Below, piece by piece: positions 28,990 to 37,421 of a stretch of 64,000 bases of DNA. The position numbers and the translations under genes are program-made. The stretch covers positions 62,001 to 126,000 of the forward strand of contig JACKNJ010000006.1 of the NCBI GenBank assembly GCA_024234895.1, read 5' to 3'. Below the pieces are notes generated by a model. That model did no database searches. It was not told where the DNA came from and worked only from the letters and a program-made list of their open reading frames with translations. The stretch comes from Gammaproteobacteria bacterium. GTDB lineage: Bacteria; Pseudomonadota; Gammaproteobacteria; JACKNK01. Every line of letters begins with the position of its first letter. Position 1 is the stretch's first letter.

Positions 28990-30285
28990 TCAGGCGGAGA
29001 GCCGGTCCCGCACCAGGGCGATGTGCATGCGTAGGTCATAGGCCTGTCCCGAGAACGACAGCGGCACCTCGACGTGCGCGACTTCGTTCTCGATGCGGTC
29101 GAGCTCGGCGATCAGGTCGCTCACCGCCGTATCGCCCTCGCGCATCTCGCGCTCGACCTTGTCCAGTTCCTCGTACCAGCGATAGATGCGCGACCGCATC
29201 CGCCACTGGTAGATCGGCGGCATGATCTTGAACAGCGGCAGCAGCACCATCACCAGCGGCAGCAGCAGCACCTTGAGCCGATCAATCAGCGTGGCCGCCC
29301 AGAACGGCAGATAGCGTTGCAGGAAAGGCGGGCCATGCTTGTAGAAACGCTCGGCGGACGGATGCAGCGGGTAAACCAGGAACTCCGCGCGGGGGAACTC
29401 ATCCCGTCGCGAAAACCAGTCCGGCGTACCGTGCACCTCGGCGGCGGCCTGCATGAGCAGATCGACCAGCGCCGGATGGGTGTCCCCGGCGACCACCAGA
29501 TTCGCGGTCGGCGCGATCATGCGCACGTTGGCCGGCGGCAGATCCTTGCGCAGATCGATCACGCCCTCCGGCAGGTTCAGCGCGGACAGATACGGATGCA
29601 GGCGCGTGTAGGTCTCGGCACGGCGCATGTCCATCAGCCGGACGTCCGGCGCCTCGATCAGCCGTCGCACCCGCGCCGAGTGCGTGCCCGCGACCACCGC
29701 GATGGCATCGACCTCGCCGGCCAGCAGCGCGGCCTCGGCCTCGTCGCCGCCCAGCGGCAGGGCCTCGACCCGGAGCAAATCCCCGTCCACCTCGTCGAGC
29801 AGCGTGTGCATCAGCGCCTGCGTGCCGCTGCCCTCGCCGCCGATCGCGACCCGCTTGCCGGCCAGATCGACCAGCCGCGTCGGCGCCGCATCACCGCGAT
29901 GGAACAGCCACAAGGGCTCGTAATACATGCTGCCCAGCGACGTGAGCTCGTGCGGGTTGGTGGCCGGCGTCGTGCCGCCCTGCACGAAACCGACCTGCAC
30001 CTCGCCCTGCTCCAGCAGCGCGATGTTCGCCAGCGAGCCGTGCGTCGCACGGACCTCAAGCGTCACGTTCTCGCGCGCGAGGATCTCCGCATAACGCTGC
30101 GCGGCCGCCATGTAAGCCCCGCCCTCGGCGCCGGCGGCTATGACCAGACGCTGCGGTGGCGCCGGTTCGACGAACTGGAACGCGACCGCGAAACCGGCGA
30201 TCACGGCCAAAGTCGCGGGTGCGTAGACCCGCAGCAGTTGTGCGACGCCGGACTTCTTCCGGCCTGGCTTGTTCTTATCAGTCAT
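28990..30285 (-). CDS. Membrane-anchored TAXI-family solute-binding protein
   Basis: A 431-residue TAXI (TRAP-associated extracytoplasmic immunogenic) protein. An N-terminal hydrophobic segment (VYAPATLAVIAGFAVAFQFV) exports or anchors it. The binding domain begins RLVIAAGAEGGAYMAAAQRY and has ANIALLEQGEVQVGFVQGG and GEGSGTQALMHTLLDEV. After the binding domain comes a second membrane segment (LKVLLLPLVMVLLPLFKI) and a roughly 90-residue C-terminal helical, likely cytoplasmic, region. No TRAP permease (DctM/Q-like) lies nearby, so this membrane-tethered form may act as a sensor or use a distant permease. I chose ATG 30285, which removes a 15-residue unlike extension. Confidence 0.85.
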   Translation of the reverse strand: MTDKNKPGRKKSGVAQLLRVYAPATLAVIAGFAVAFQFVEPAPPQRLVIAAGAEGGAYMAAAQRYAEILARENVTLEVRATHGSLANIALLEQGEVQVGFVQGGTTPATNPHELTSLGSMYYEPLWLFHRGDAAPTRLVDLAGKRVAIGGEGSGTQALMHTLLDEVDGDLLRVEALPLGGDEAEAALLAGEVDAIAVVAGTHSARVRRLIEAPDVRLMDMRRAETYTRLHPYLSALNLPEGVIDLRKDLPPANVRMIAPTANLVVAGDTHPALVDLLMQAAAEVHGTPDWFSRRDEFPRAEFLVYPLHPSAERFYKHGPPFLQRYLPFWAATLIDRLKVLLLPLVMVLLPLFKIMPPIYQWRMRSRIYRWYEELDKVEREMREGDTAVSDLIAELDRIENEVAHVEVPLSFSGQAYDLRMHIALVRDRLSA

Positions 30286-30433
30286 CGCCTGCCCCTTTAT
30301 AAATGGCACGAGTTTAGCCACAAACCCCACGCTGCTCCGTCAGGCCGCAATACGGTCGTGTTGCCGGAGCCGGTTGGCGCTACGCTCCCTCGATCAGCAA
30401 ACTTCTACCCCCGGCAACGGTCCCTTCCGTGAC

Positions 30434-31048
30434 ATGACCCGTAAACCCCGTATCCAACCCAGCCGTCCGTTCGAGGCGCAACGTACCGCGTTAATGACCC
30501 GCCGCCGGTTTCTGCTCGGGCTGGTCGGCGGTTCGGTCGCGGCCCTGTTCCCGCTGCGCGGCGCGCCTGAAATCGCAGCGGGCATCGCGCCGGACGCCGG
30601 CACCGCGGCCACGGTCGACACCTGGGCCGTGCTCGACGCCACCTTGAACCACCTGCTGCCCAGCGAACCGGACAGCCCCGGGGCCAGCGACATCCACGCC
30701 CTCGATTACCTGCGCTTCGTCATCAACGACACGACGCAGGACGAAACCGAGCGCGATTTCCTCCGCCAGGGCACGGTCTGGCTGGAAGACCTCAGCCGCG
30801 AGCGTGAAGGCAAGGCCTTCATCGACCTCGATCACGATGCCCGCGAACGCCTGCTCCGCCAGGTCGCCGCGTCCGGTGCCGGCGAGAACTGGCTCTCGAC
30901 CGTGCTGCTGCATCTGATGGAGGCCCTGCTGACCGACCCGGTCTACGGCGGCAACTTCGAACAGCGCGGCTGGCAATGGCTTTGGCACACGCCCGGCTTC
31001 CCGCGCCCGCCCGCCGGCAAGACCTACCCGGAACTGCTGAAATCATGA
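30434..31048 (+). CDS. Gluconate 2-dehydrogenase subunit 3 family protein, Tat-type signal
   Basis: A 204-residue protein with a twin-arginine-like leader TRRRFLLGLVGGSVAALFPL. It is followed by a gluconate_2-dh3-type domain (WAVLDATLNHLLPSEPDSPGASDI ... HLMEALLTDPVYGGNFEQRGWQWL). In the family this small subunit escorts a GMC flavoprotein through the Tat system. The ATG at 30434 leaves a 20-residue n-region; the ATG at 30494 directly before the RR motif is an equally good start. It is followed 70 bp later by the GMC oxidoreductase, its expected partner. Confidence 0.88.
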   Translation: MTRKPRIQPSRPFEAQRTALMTRRRFLLGLVGGSVAALFPLRGAPEIAAGIAPDAGTAATVDTWAVLDATLNHLLPSEPDSPGASDIHALDYLRFVINDTTQDETERDFLRQGTVWLEDLSREREGKAFIDLDHDARERLLRQVAASGAGENWLSTVLLHLMEALLTDPVYGGNFEQRGWQWLWHTPGFPRPPAGKTYPELLKS

Positions 31049-31118
31049 TCCCCGCCGGGGGCGCTGCGCGCACCGAAACCGGCTCTGATCCACGCCACCA
31101 CGCGCCCGGAAAAGCACC

Positions 31119-32807
31119 ATGAAGGACTACGACATCTGCATCATCGGCAGCGGCGCGGGCGGCAGCCCGGTCGCCTACGAACTGGCCAGGGCGGGTTATT
31201 CGGTCGTGGTCCTGGAAAAAGGGCCCTGGTTCACCGAACAGGACTATTTCAAGGACGAACTGGCCTGCTGCCGGCGCAGCGTCTACACGCCCAGGCTGAC
31301 CGAGGAACAGCACGTGATCGCCGAACCCACCGGCGACAGCCTCGGCGCCGACGGCTTTGACGCCACCCCGACCTCCGTATCCGGCTGGGACTTCTGGAAC
31401 GGCAACGTGGTCGGCGGCTCCAGCAACTTCATGAGCGGCTACTTCCACCGCCTGAAGCCGAAGGATTTCCGCCCGCTCAGCGAATACGGCCCGATCGACG
31501 GCGCCAACCGCGTCGACTGGCCGATCGCCTACGAAGACCTGGAGCCCTACTACGCGAAGGTCGAACAGGTCGTCGGCGTGTCCGGGCGCATAACGCCGCA
31601 CCCGAACATCGAGCCGCGCTCGACCGCGGACTTCCCCTACCCGCCGACCGCCGAACACCCGATCTCGGCGCGCATCGACGCCGCCTGCGCCGAACTCGGC
31701 TACCACAGCCTGCGCGTGCCGCGCGCCATCCTTACCCAGCCCAAGGGCAAGCGGCGCGGCTGCGAATACTCGGGCTACTGTGGCAGTTTCGGTTGCGCCA
31801 GCGGCGCCAAGGGCAGCGGTCGCGCGGCGCTGCTCGACGACGCCGTCGCCACCGGCAACTGCGAGATCCGCCCGCGCAGCCATGTGCTGCGCCTGCGCAA
31901 CGACGCGCGCGGCAAGATCGTCGCCGCCGAATACATCGACGCGAACGGCGCCATCCAGCGGGTCGACGCGAAGATTTACGTGGTCGCCGCCCAAGCCATC
32001 GAAACCTCGCGTCTGCTGCTCGCCTCCAGCGGCCCGCGCTTTCCCGACGGTCTCGCCAACAGCTCCGGGCAGCTCGGCAGAAACCTGCTGTTCTCCGGCG
32101 GCGGTTCCGGCTCCGGCGATTTCGAATTCGCCGGCCTGAACGAAACGCAGCTCAACGAGCTCCGCCGCGTCGGCCCGTTCGTCAACCGCGCGCTCGACGA
32201 CTGGTACGAAATCGCCGACCCGGCCTTCGCGACCGGCCGCAGGAAAGGCGGCATCGTCGAATTCCTCTGGAACCACCCCAACCCGGTCGGCAAGGCCAAC
32301 GGCCTCAAATGGGGCAACGACGGGCTGGTCTGGGGCACCGACCTGAAACGCCGCCTGGAGACCTGGTTCCGCACCGACCGCGCGCTGCGCTTCGAGGTCT
32401 TCAACGACTGGCTCCCGACCGACGCCTGCCATGTCTCGCTCGACCCGCACGTCACCGACAAATACGGCAAACCCGTCGCCCGCGTGAGCGTCGGCTACCA
32501 CCCCCATGACGTCGAGGTCGGCAACTACCTGCTCGACAAGGGCAAGGCCGTTCTGGCGCAGATGGGCGCGGTCCGCGTCAGCGCCTCGGCATCCGGTTCC
32601 CCGCCCGCCAACCTCGTCGCCGGCGGCTGCCGCTTCGGCACCGACCCGGCCACATCCGTGCTCGACCCGGACTGCCGCGCCCATGACGTCGACAACCTTT
32701 ACGTCACCGACGGCAGCTTCATGCCCACCGGCGGCAGCGTGCCCTACACCTGGACCATCTACGCCAACGCCTTCCGCGTCGCCGGGCGAATCCTGAACTC
32801 GATCTGA
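31119..32807 (+). CDS. GMC-family FAD oxidoreductase
   Basis: A 562-residue GMC-type flavoprotein, probable catalytic subunit of a periplasmic sugar-acid/alcohol dehydrogenase complex. FAD motif YDICIIGSGAGGSPVAYELA is at the N-terminus, WDFWNGNVVGGSSNFMSGYF is the second FAD-contact region, and YLVTDGS-like NLYVTDGSFMPTGGSVPYTW forms the C-terminal FAD/substrate end. The usual catalytic His segment (HxxGTxRMG) reads NLVAGGCRFGTDP, so that His is replaced. It follows the Tat-type small subunit and precedes the remnant of a cytochrome subunit. No signal peptide of its own, consistent with Tat hitchhiking. Confidence 0.9.
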   Translation: MKDYDICIIGSGAGGSPVAYELARAGYSVVVLEKGPWFTEQDYFKDELACCRRSVYTPRLTEEQHVIAEPTGDSLGADGFDATPTSVSGWDFWNGNVVGGSSNFMSGYFHRLKPKDFRPLSEYGPIDGANRVDWPIAYEDLEPYYAKVEQVVGVSGRITPHPNIEPRSTADFPYPPTAEHPISARIDAACAELGYHSLRVPRAILTQPKGKRRGCEYSGYCGSFGCASGAKGSGRAALLDDAVATGNCEIRPRSHVLRLRNDARGKIVAAEYIDANGAIQRVDAKIYVVAAQAIETSRLLLASSGPRFPDGLANSSGQLGRNLLFSGGGSGSGDFEFAGLNETQLNELRRVGPFVNRALDDWYEIADPAFATGRRKGGIVEFLWNHPNPVGKANGLKWGNDGLVWGTDLKRRLETWFRTDRALRFEVFNDWLPTDACHVSLDPHVTDKYGKPVARVSVGYHPHDVEVGNYLLDKGKAVLAQMGAVRVSASASGSPPANLVAGGCRFGTDPATSVLDPDCRAHDVDNLYVTDGSFMPTGGSVPYTWTIYANAFRVAGRILNSI

Positions 32808-33064
32808 GCGCCACCCCGGCGACCGCTCTGTGCAGGACCGGCCCCGACTGCGACACCAACCCGGACATGCAGGCGATCGCCCACTCGGCCGGCATGAGCA
32901 AGGTCAGCTACGCGGCCCCGTTCCTGCGCTGGAACATGCCCTACACCAGCGGCGGACTGCTGACCGACAAGGAAGCCCTGGACCTGGCGTGCTTCATCGA
33001 CGCCCAACCCCGCCCCGGCAAACTCCGGAGCGGCACCGACGAACCGGAAGTCTGTCTGCCCTGA
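32808..33064 (+). pseudogene. Truncated c-type cytochrome (C-terminal fragment)
   Basis: An open frame directly after the GMC stop encodes about 85 residues. Its central part (SYAAPFLRWNMPYTSGGLLT ... DKEALDLACFIDAQPRPGK) matches the C-terminal end of diheme cytochromes of the thiosulfate-dehydrogenase/SoxX-like type, where an 'xNMPxxxxxLxxxEAxDVAxFIxxQPRP' motif follows the heme domain. No heme motif CxxCH and no signal peptide remain, so the N-terminal part is gone. In intact operons a cytochrome c subunit takes electrons from the GMC subunit. A small stand-alone gene from ATG 32867 (65 aa) is possible but unlikely to bind heme. Confidence 0.6.
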
Positions 33065-33069
33065 ATCAC

Positions 33070-33106
33070 CGGCAGGGCGGAACGCGCCCATGTTCCGCCC
33101 TGCCGT
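33070..33106. terminator. Strong hairpin after the GMC/cytochrome region
   Basis: Near-perfect inverted repeat CGGCAGGGCGGAAC / GTTCCGCCCTGCCG with an 8-nt loop, six nt after the fragment's stop. It lacks a U tract, so it is more an mRNA 3' structure than a textbook terminator. Confidence 0.5.
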
Positions 33107-33540
33107 GGACCGCCCGGAGGTCAAGCGGACGGTGCCACCCGTGGCGATTGCCCGACGCCTTCAACATCGCGTCCTTGCAGGCATCGTGTTCGGGCAAACA
33201 TGGGAGACGTCCCAAGGCGCCATCACTGGCTGATGGGCGATGTGCAGCCGTGCCATCGACACGCCCAATCCATTGCTATCCCGCGCCCGAGCCACCCGCA
33301 AGCTTCACCGCCAACCTTCCGGGAACGCCATGCCACCCGGCTTGATGATGTCCGCGACATCTCCGCGCAGCCGGCGGCGGGGGCCGAAGTGCTCCGGAAC
33401 GCCGCTCCCACCGGCCAGGAATGAGCGGCCAATGTTGCCGGCAAACCCAGCCAACCATTGCCGCCCGGGCAACCATCAGGCCTGTCAAATTTCCCGATAC
33501 ATCGATATTTAATTCATATAACTCATTAATTTATCAGGCG
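33107..33540. other. Gene-free region before the flagellar operon
   Basis: About 430 bp with no supported ORF. Only weak inverted sequences are seen. Upstream activator sites for the sigma-54 promoter at 33541 would be expected here, but no motif stands out. Confidence 0.4.
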
Positions 33541-33556
33541 TGGCACACGCCTTGCT
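33541..33556 (+). promoter_or_regulatory. Sigma-54 promoter of the flgB operon
   Basis: TGGCACACGCCTTGCT matches the -24/-12 consensus TGGCAC-N5-TTGCT, with GG and GC dinucleotides correctly spaced. It lies 72 bp upstream of the flgB ATG. Class II flagellar genes of many gammaproteobacteria use sigma-54 with FleQ/FlrC-type activators. Confidence 0.85.
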
Positions 33557-33627
33557 GATACCCGGCCACAGGCAGCGATACGTCAACAAATCCGCTGCCG
33601 GTTTGAATTTCCACCGGAGTGACAGCC

Positions 33628-34038
33628 ATGAGCATGCTCGACAACGCCATCGGCCTTCAGGCCACCACCATGAAGATCCGCAGCGAGCGGTCCGTCGTGC
33701 TGGCGAACAACATCGCCAACGCCGAGACGCCGAACTTCAAGGCGCGCGATTACGACTTCAAGGACGCGCTGGCCCAGGCGCGTGGCGACCTCGAAGGCGA
33801 CGGCGGCATGAGCCGGTCCCTCGCCCGCACCAGCGCCGGCCACATGAGTCTGGATGAAGGCGGCCTCAGCACCACGCTGGGCTACCGCGTGCCGACCCAG
33901 GCCGCGTCCGACGGCAACACCGTCGAGACCCACGTCGAGAAGACCCAGTTCGCCGAGAACGCCTCCCGCTACGTGGCCGACCTCACCTTCCTGAAGTCCC
34001 GGGTGTCGGGGCTGATCCGCGCGATGGGAGACAAGTGA
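33628..34038 (+). CDS. flgB: Flagellar basal-body rod protein FlgB
   Basis: Proximal rod subunit exported by the flagellar type III system. The 136-residue product begins MLDNAIGLQATTMKIRSERS and has the rod-family hallmark VLANNIANAETPNFKARDYDF. I chose ATG 33628 (GGAG 8 nt upstream); a GTG at 33619 would overlap the ribosome site. It is the first gene of the operon under the sigma-54 promoter at 33541 and overlaps flgC (TGATG). Confidence 0.96.
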   Translation: MSMLDNAIGLQATTMKIRSERSVVLANNIANAETPNFKARDYDFKDALAQARGDLEGDGGMSRSLARTSAGHMSLDEGGLSTTLGYRVPTQAASDGNTVETHVEKTQFAENASRYVADLTFLKSRVSGLIRAMGDK

Positions 34039-34454
34039 TGAGCCTTTCCAACATTTTCGGCATCTCCGGTTCCGCGATGGCGGCCGAGAACGTCCGCATG
34101 AACGTGACGGCGAGCAACCTCGCCAACGCGCAGAGCGTCGGTTCCGACGAGAACTCCACCTACCGCGCGCGCCAGCCGGTGTTCTCCACGCTGATCAACG
34201 ACGACTTCGATGCCGCCGAGCAGGTCGCCGGCGTGCGTGTCGATCGCATTGACGAACGCCAGGGCGAGCTGACCAAGGAATTCAACCCGGGCCACCCGCT
34301 GGCCGACGCCGACGGCTTCATCACCAACACCAACGTCAACACGGTGGAGGAGATGTCCAACCTGATCGCTGCGTCGCGTGCCTACCAGAACAACGTCGAA
34401 GTCATGAAGACCGCCAAGGACTTGATGATGAAGACCCTTGAGCTCGCCGAATAA
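34038..34454 (+). CDS. flgC: Flagellar basal-body rod protein FlgC
   Basis: Second proximal rod subunit. The 138-residue product starts MSLSNIFGISGSAMAAENVR and has NVTASNLANAQSVGSDENSTYRA. It ends with the conserved rod-type C-terminus VNTVEEMSNLIAASRAYQNNVEVMKTAKDL. The ATG at 34038 overlaps the flgB stop by one base, so translation is coupled. Confidence 0.96.
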   Translation: MSLSNIFGISGSAMAAENVRMNVTASNLANAQSVGSDENSTYRARQPVFSTLINDDFDAAEQVAGVRVDRIDERQGELTKEFNPGHPLADADGFITNTNVNTVEEMSNLIAASRAYQNNVEVMKTAKDLMMKTLELAE

Positions 34455-34476
34455 CGGTCGGGCGAGGAACCACCCC

Positions 34477-35154
34477 ATGAGCACCATCAACAGCAACACC
34501 CTGGCGGCCCTGAACGGCACCGCTGCGGCCACCGCGAGCGCCACGACTGCGGACAAGGGCAACCTCGGCCAGGACGACTTCCTGAAGCTGATGACCGAAC
34601 AGCTCAAGGCCCAGGATCCGATGAAACCCGGCGACACCGGCGAGTTCCTCGGCCAGATGGCGCAGTTCGCGTCGGTCAGCGGCATCCAGTCGCTGCAGCA
34701 GACCATGTCGGACCTGGCGACCAGCCTGCAATCCACGCAGGCCCTGCAAGCCTCCGGGATGGTCGGGCGCACCGTGCTGCTGCCGGGCGACACCGCCAGT
34801 CTCGGCACGAGCGGCGGCATCGAAGGCGTCGCCGAGGTGCCTTACGGCGCCAGCGCGGTCAATTTCAGCGTCATCGATGCACGCGGCGCGACCGTGCACA
34901 GCGGAATCATCGAATCCACCGGCGGCGAAAACGCCTCGTTCAGCTGGGATGGCACCACCCGTGACGGCAACCGCGCCGCCGCCGGCAGCTATCGCGTCGA
35001 GGTGACCGCCGCCACCGGCCAAGGCCAGGTCGCCGTGCCAACCCAGATTGCCGGTCGGGTCGAGAGCGTGCTGCTCGGCAGCGCCGACGGCCTGACCCTG
35101 AACGTGGCCGGACTGGGCAAGGTGCCCGCCTCACACGTCACCGAACTTCGCTAA
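34477..35154 (+). CDS. flgD: Flagellar hook-assembly scaffold FlgD
   Basis: Hook-cap protein that guides FlgE polymerisation. The 225-residue product has the N-terminal signature LGQDDFLKLMTEQLKAQDPM, the SLQQTMSDLATSLQ helix, then FlgD Ig/tudor-like domains (GGENASFSWDGTTRDGNRAAAGSYRVEVTA). Length is typical. It begins 22 bp after flgC and precedes flgE by 35 bp. Confidence 0.95.
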   Translation: MSTINSNTLAALNGTAAATASATTADKGNLGQDDFLKLMTEQLKAQDPMKPGDTGEFLGQMAQFASVSGIQSLQQTMSDLATSLQSTQALQASGMVGRTVLLPGDTASLGTSGGIEGVAEVPYGASAVNFSVIDARGATVHSGIIESTGGENASFSWDGTTRDGNRAAAGSYRVEVTAATGQGQVAVPTQIAGRVESVLLGSADGLTLNVAGLGKVPASHVTELR

Positions 35155-35189
35155 CCCACTGAATTCCTGATTCTTCCTGGAGAAACGCC

Positions 35190-36398
35190 ATGTCCTTCCA
35201 AATCGCCATTTCCGGTCTCGACGCCGCCCGCAAGATGCTGGGCGTGACCTCCGAGAACATCGCCAACAGCAACACCACCGGCTTCAAGAGCAGCCGCGCG
35301 CAGTTCGCCGATCTGGTCAACGGCTCCGCGAACACCTCCATGGCCAACGACGCCGCCGGCGTGCGCGTCGCGACCGTGGAACAGAGCTTCGCGCAGGGCT
35401 CCATCACCAACACCGGCAACGCCCTGGACATGTCCATCGGTGGCAGTGGCTTTTTCGTGCTCAACGATCCCGCCAGCGGCGAGACCCTGTACACCCGCGC
35501 CGGCCAGTTCCAGGCCGACGAGAACGGCTACGTGATCAATCCGGCCGGCCAGCGCCTGACCAGCTTCGCGGTCGGGACCGACGGGTCCGTGACCGGCGCC
35601 ACCCAGGATCTGCGCGTCAGCAACACCGAGCTGGCCCCCAATGCGACCAGCGAGATCACCACCGGCGTCAACGTCGACGCCTCGGCCACCGCGCCTGGTG
35701 TGGCCTTCGACCCGACCGATCGTGATTCCTACAACCACTCCACCGTGATGAGCGTGTACGACTCGCTGGGTGTCGAGCACACCGCCACGCAGTACTTCGT
35801 GAAGACCGGCGCGGGTGCCTGGACGCACCACATCACCCTCGACGGCACCGAGATCGGCACCGGCACCGCGCTGACCTTCGACACCGCCGGCAACCTGACC
35901 GTGCCGGCCAACGGCCTGGTCAGCGCCGGCCCGGTCACCCCTGCGGGTGCCGACCCGATGACGCTGTCGATCGATCTGGGCGACACCACCCAGTTCGACA
36001 ACGACTTCTCGGTCAACGCGCTGGCGCAGGACGGCTACACCGCCGGCGAGCTGATCGGCATCGGCATCGACAGCGATGGCGTCGTCAATGCGCGCTATTC
36101 CAACGGCAAGAACGTCGCTCAGGGCCAGGTCGCCCTGGCCGACTTCACCAACCCGAACGGCTTGCAGCGCATGGGTGACAACAACTGGATCGCGACCAGC
36201 GACTCCGGCCCGGCCCTCGTCGGCGCCCCCAACAGCGGCACGCTCGGCGGCATCACCTCCGGAACCATCGAGCAGTCCAACGTGGAACTGAGCGAGGAAC
36301 TGGTCGACCTGATCACCGCGCAGCGCATGTTCCAGGCCAACGCGCAGTCGATCAGCGCCGCCGACGCGCTGACCCAGACGCTGTTGAACATGGGCTGA
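35190..36398 (+). CDS. flgE: Flagellar hook protein FlgE
   Basis: Structural subunit of the hook. The 402-residue product shows the N-terminal heptad region MSFQIAISGLDAARKMLGVT with SENIANSNTTGFKSSRAQF, a variable middle domain, and the conserved C-terminus IEQSNVELSEELVDLITAQR plus MFQANAQSISAADALTQTLL. Ribosome site GGAG precedes ATG 35190. A REP-type hairpin separates it from flgF. Confidence 0.96.
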   Translation: MSFQIAISGLDAARKMLGVTSENIANSNTTGFKSSRAQFADLVNGSANTSMANDAAGVRVATVEQSFAQGSITNTGNALDMSIGGSGFFVLNDPASGETLYTRAGQFQADENGYVINPAGQRLTSFAVGTDGSVTGATQDLRVSNTELAPNATSEITTGVNVDASATAPGVAFDPTDRDSYNHSTVMSVYDSLGVEHTATQYFVKTGAGAWTHHITLDGTEIGTGTALTFDTAGNLTVPANGLVSAGPVTPAGADPMTLSIDLGDTTQFDNDFSVNALAQDGYTAGELIGIGIDSDGVVNARYSNGKNVAQGQVALADFTNPNGLQRMGDNNWIATSDSGPALVGAPNSGTLGGITSGTIEQSNVELSEELVDLITAQRMFQANAQSISAADALTQTLLNMG

Positions 36399-36418
36399 TA
36401 GCGCTTAACGACACCCCA

Positions 36419-36505
36419 CTGTAGGAGCGAGCTTGCTCGCGATGGACGGGCCACCCCGTTCCAACGCAAGCAACCCGTCCATCGCGAGCAAGCTCGCTCC
36501 TACAG
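36419..36505. repeat. REP-type hairpin between flgE and flgF
   Basis: CTGTAGGAGCGAGCTTGCTC and the complementary GAGCAAGCTCGCTCCTACAG arms, with inner GATGGACGGG / CCCGTCCATC pairing. Same family as the other flagellar-locus hairpins, but with stem bases changed on both sides. Confidence 0.88.
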
Positions 36506-36540
36506 GAAGCCTCCGATCACACGAATTACTGGAGATCGAC

Positions 36541-37281
36541 ATGGACAAAACCGTCTATCTGGCCATGACCGGCGCCAAGCACACCGCGCTGGCGCAGGCC
36601 GTGAACAGCCATAACCTGGCGAACATCAACACGCCCGGATTCAAGGCCGACCAGGTCGATTTCCGCAGCGTCTACATCAACGACCCGAACATGGGCAGCC
36701 GCGTGTACTCGGTCGTCAACGGCATCGAAGCCAAGCTCGATTCTGGCTCGATCAACGCCACCGGCAATCCGCTTGACGTCGCCGTCAACGGCGAGGGCTG
36801 GTTCGCGGTGCAGGGCCCGGACGGCAACGAGGCCTACACCCGCGCCGGCAACCTGCGCGTCGGCGCCGGCGGCCTGCTGGTCAACGGCGCCGGCCACCCG
36901 GTGCTCGGCGACGGCGGCCCGATCGCGGTCCCGCCTGCCTCGACCATCGCGGTCGGTGAGGACGGCACGGTCAGCATCGTGCCGGTCGGCGAAGACGCCG
37001 AAAACATCGCCCAGCTCGAACGCATCAAGCTGGTCAACCCCGATCCGGCACAGTTGTTGAAAGGTAAGGACGGACTGTTCCGGATGCGCGATGGAAGTGT
37101 CGCGGAAGCTGACGCGGAGGTTCGTGTCAGTCCGGGCAGCCTGGAGTCCGCCAACATCAGCGCCGTCGAGGCGATGGTGGAAATGATCGATCTGGCAAGG
37201 ACTTACGAGCTTCAGGTACGCACGATGCGCACCGCCCAGGAAAACGACCAGTCCGACGCAAAACTGCTCAGCCTTAGCTGA
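36541..37281 (+). CDS. flgF: Flagellar rod protein FlgF
   Basis: Proximal/distal rod junction protein. The 246-residue product has MDKTVYLAMTGAKHTALAQA, NSHNLANINTPGFKADQVDF, the mid-domain GEGWFAVQGPDGNEAYTRAGN and the C-terminal VRVSPGSLESANISAVEAMVEM-like end with IDLARTYELQVRTM. ATG 36541 carries GGAG about 8 nt upstream. It is flanked on both sides by REP-type hairpins. Confidence 0.95.
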   Translation: MDKTVYLAMTGAKHTALAQAVNSHNLANINTPGFKADQVDFRSVYINDPNMGSRVYSVVNGIEAKLDSGSINATGNPLDVAVNGEGWFAVQGPDGNEAYTRAGNLRVGAGGLLVNGAGHPVLGDGGPIAVPPASTIAVGEDGTVSIVPVGEDAENIAQLERIKLVNPDPAQLLKGKDGLFRMRDGSVAEADAEVRVSPGSLESANISAVEAMVEMIDLARTYELQVRTMRTAQENDQSDAKLLSLS

Positions 37282-37289
37282 ACGGCCCC

Positions 37290-37361
37290 GTAGGAGCGGC
37301 TTCAGCCGCGAACAGCGCCCCGGCAATGCCTCCCGCCGATCGCGGCTGAAGCCGCTCCTAC
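37290..37361. repeat. REP-type hairpin between flgF and flgG
   Basis: Arms GTAGGAGCGGCTTCAGCCGCG and CGCGGCTGAAGCCGCTCCTAC, 20 bp or more, perfectly complementary, with a roughly 30-nt variable loop. Confidence 0.9.
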
Positions 37362-37421
37362 GCAGCCGGCAGCACAACTGTCAGAAATACCGACGCTTAC
37401 GAAACAAAAGGAGTACCTGTC

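Noticed and set aside
30269..30433. Upstream extension of the gluconate-dehydrogenase-3-like protein
   Set aside because: Would place 55 unlike residues before the Tat signal and overlap the divergent TAXI promoter region.
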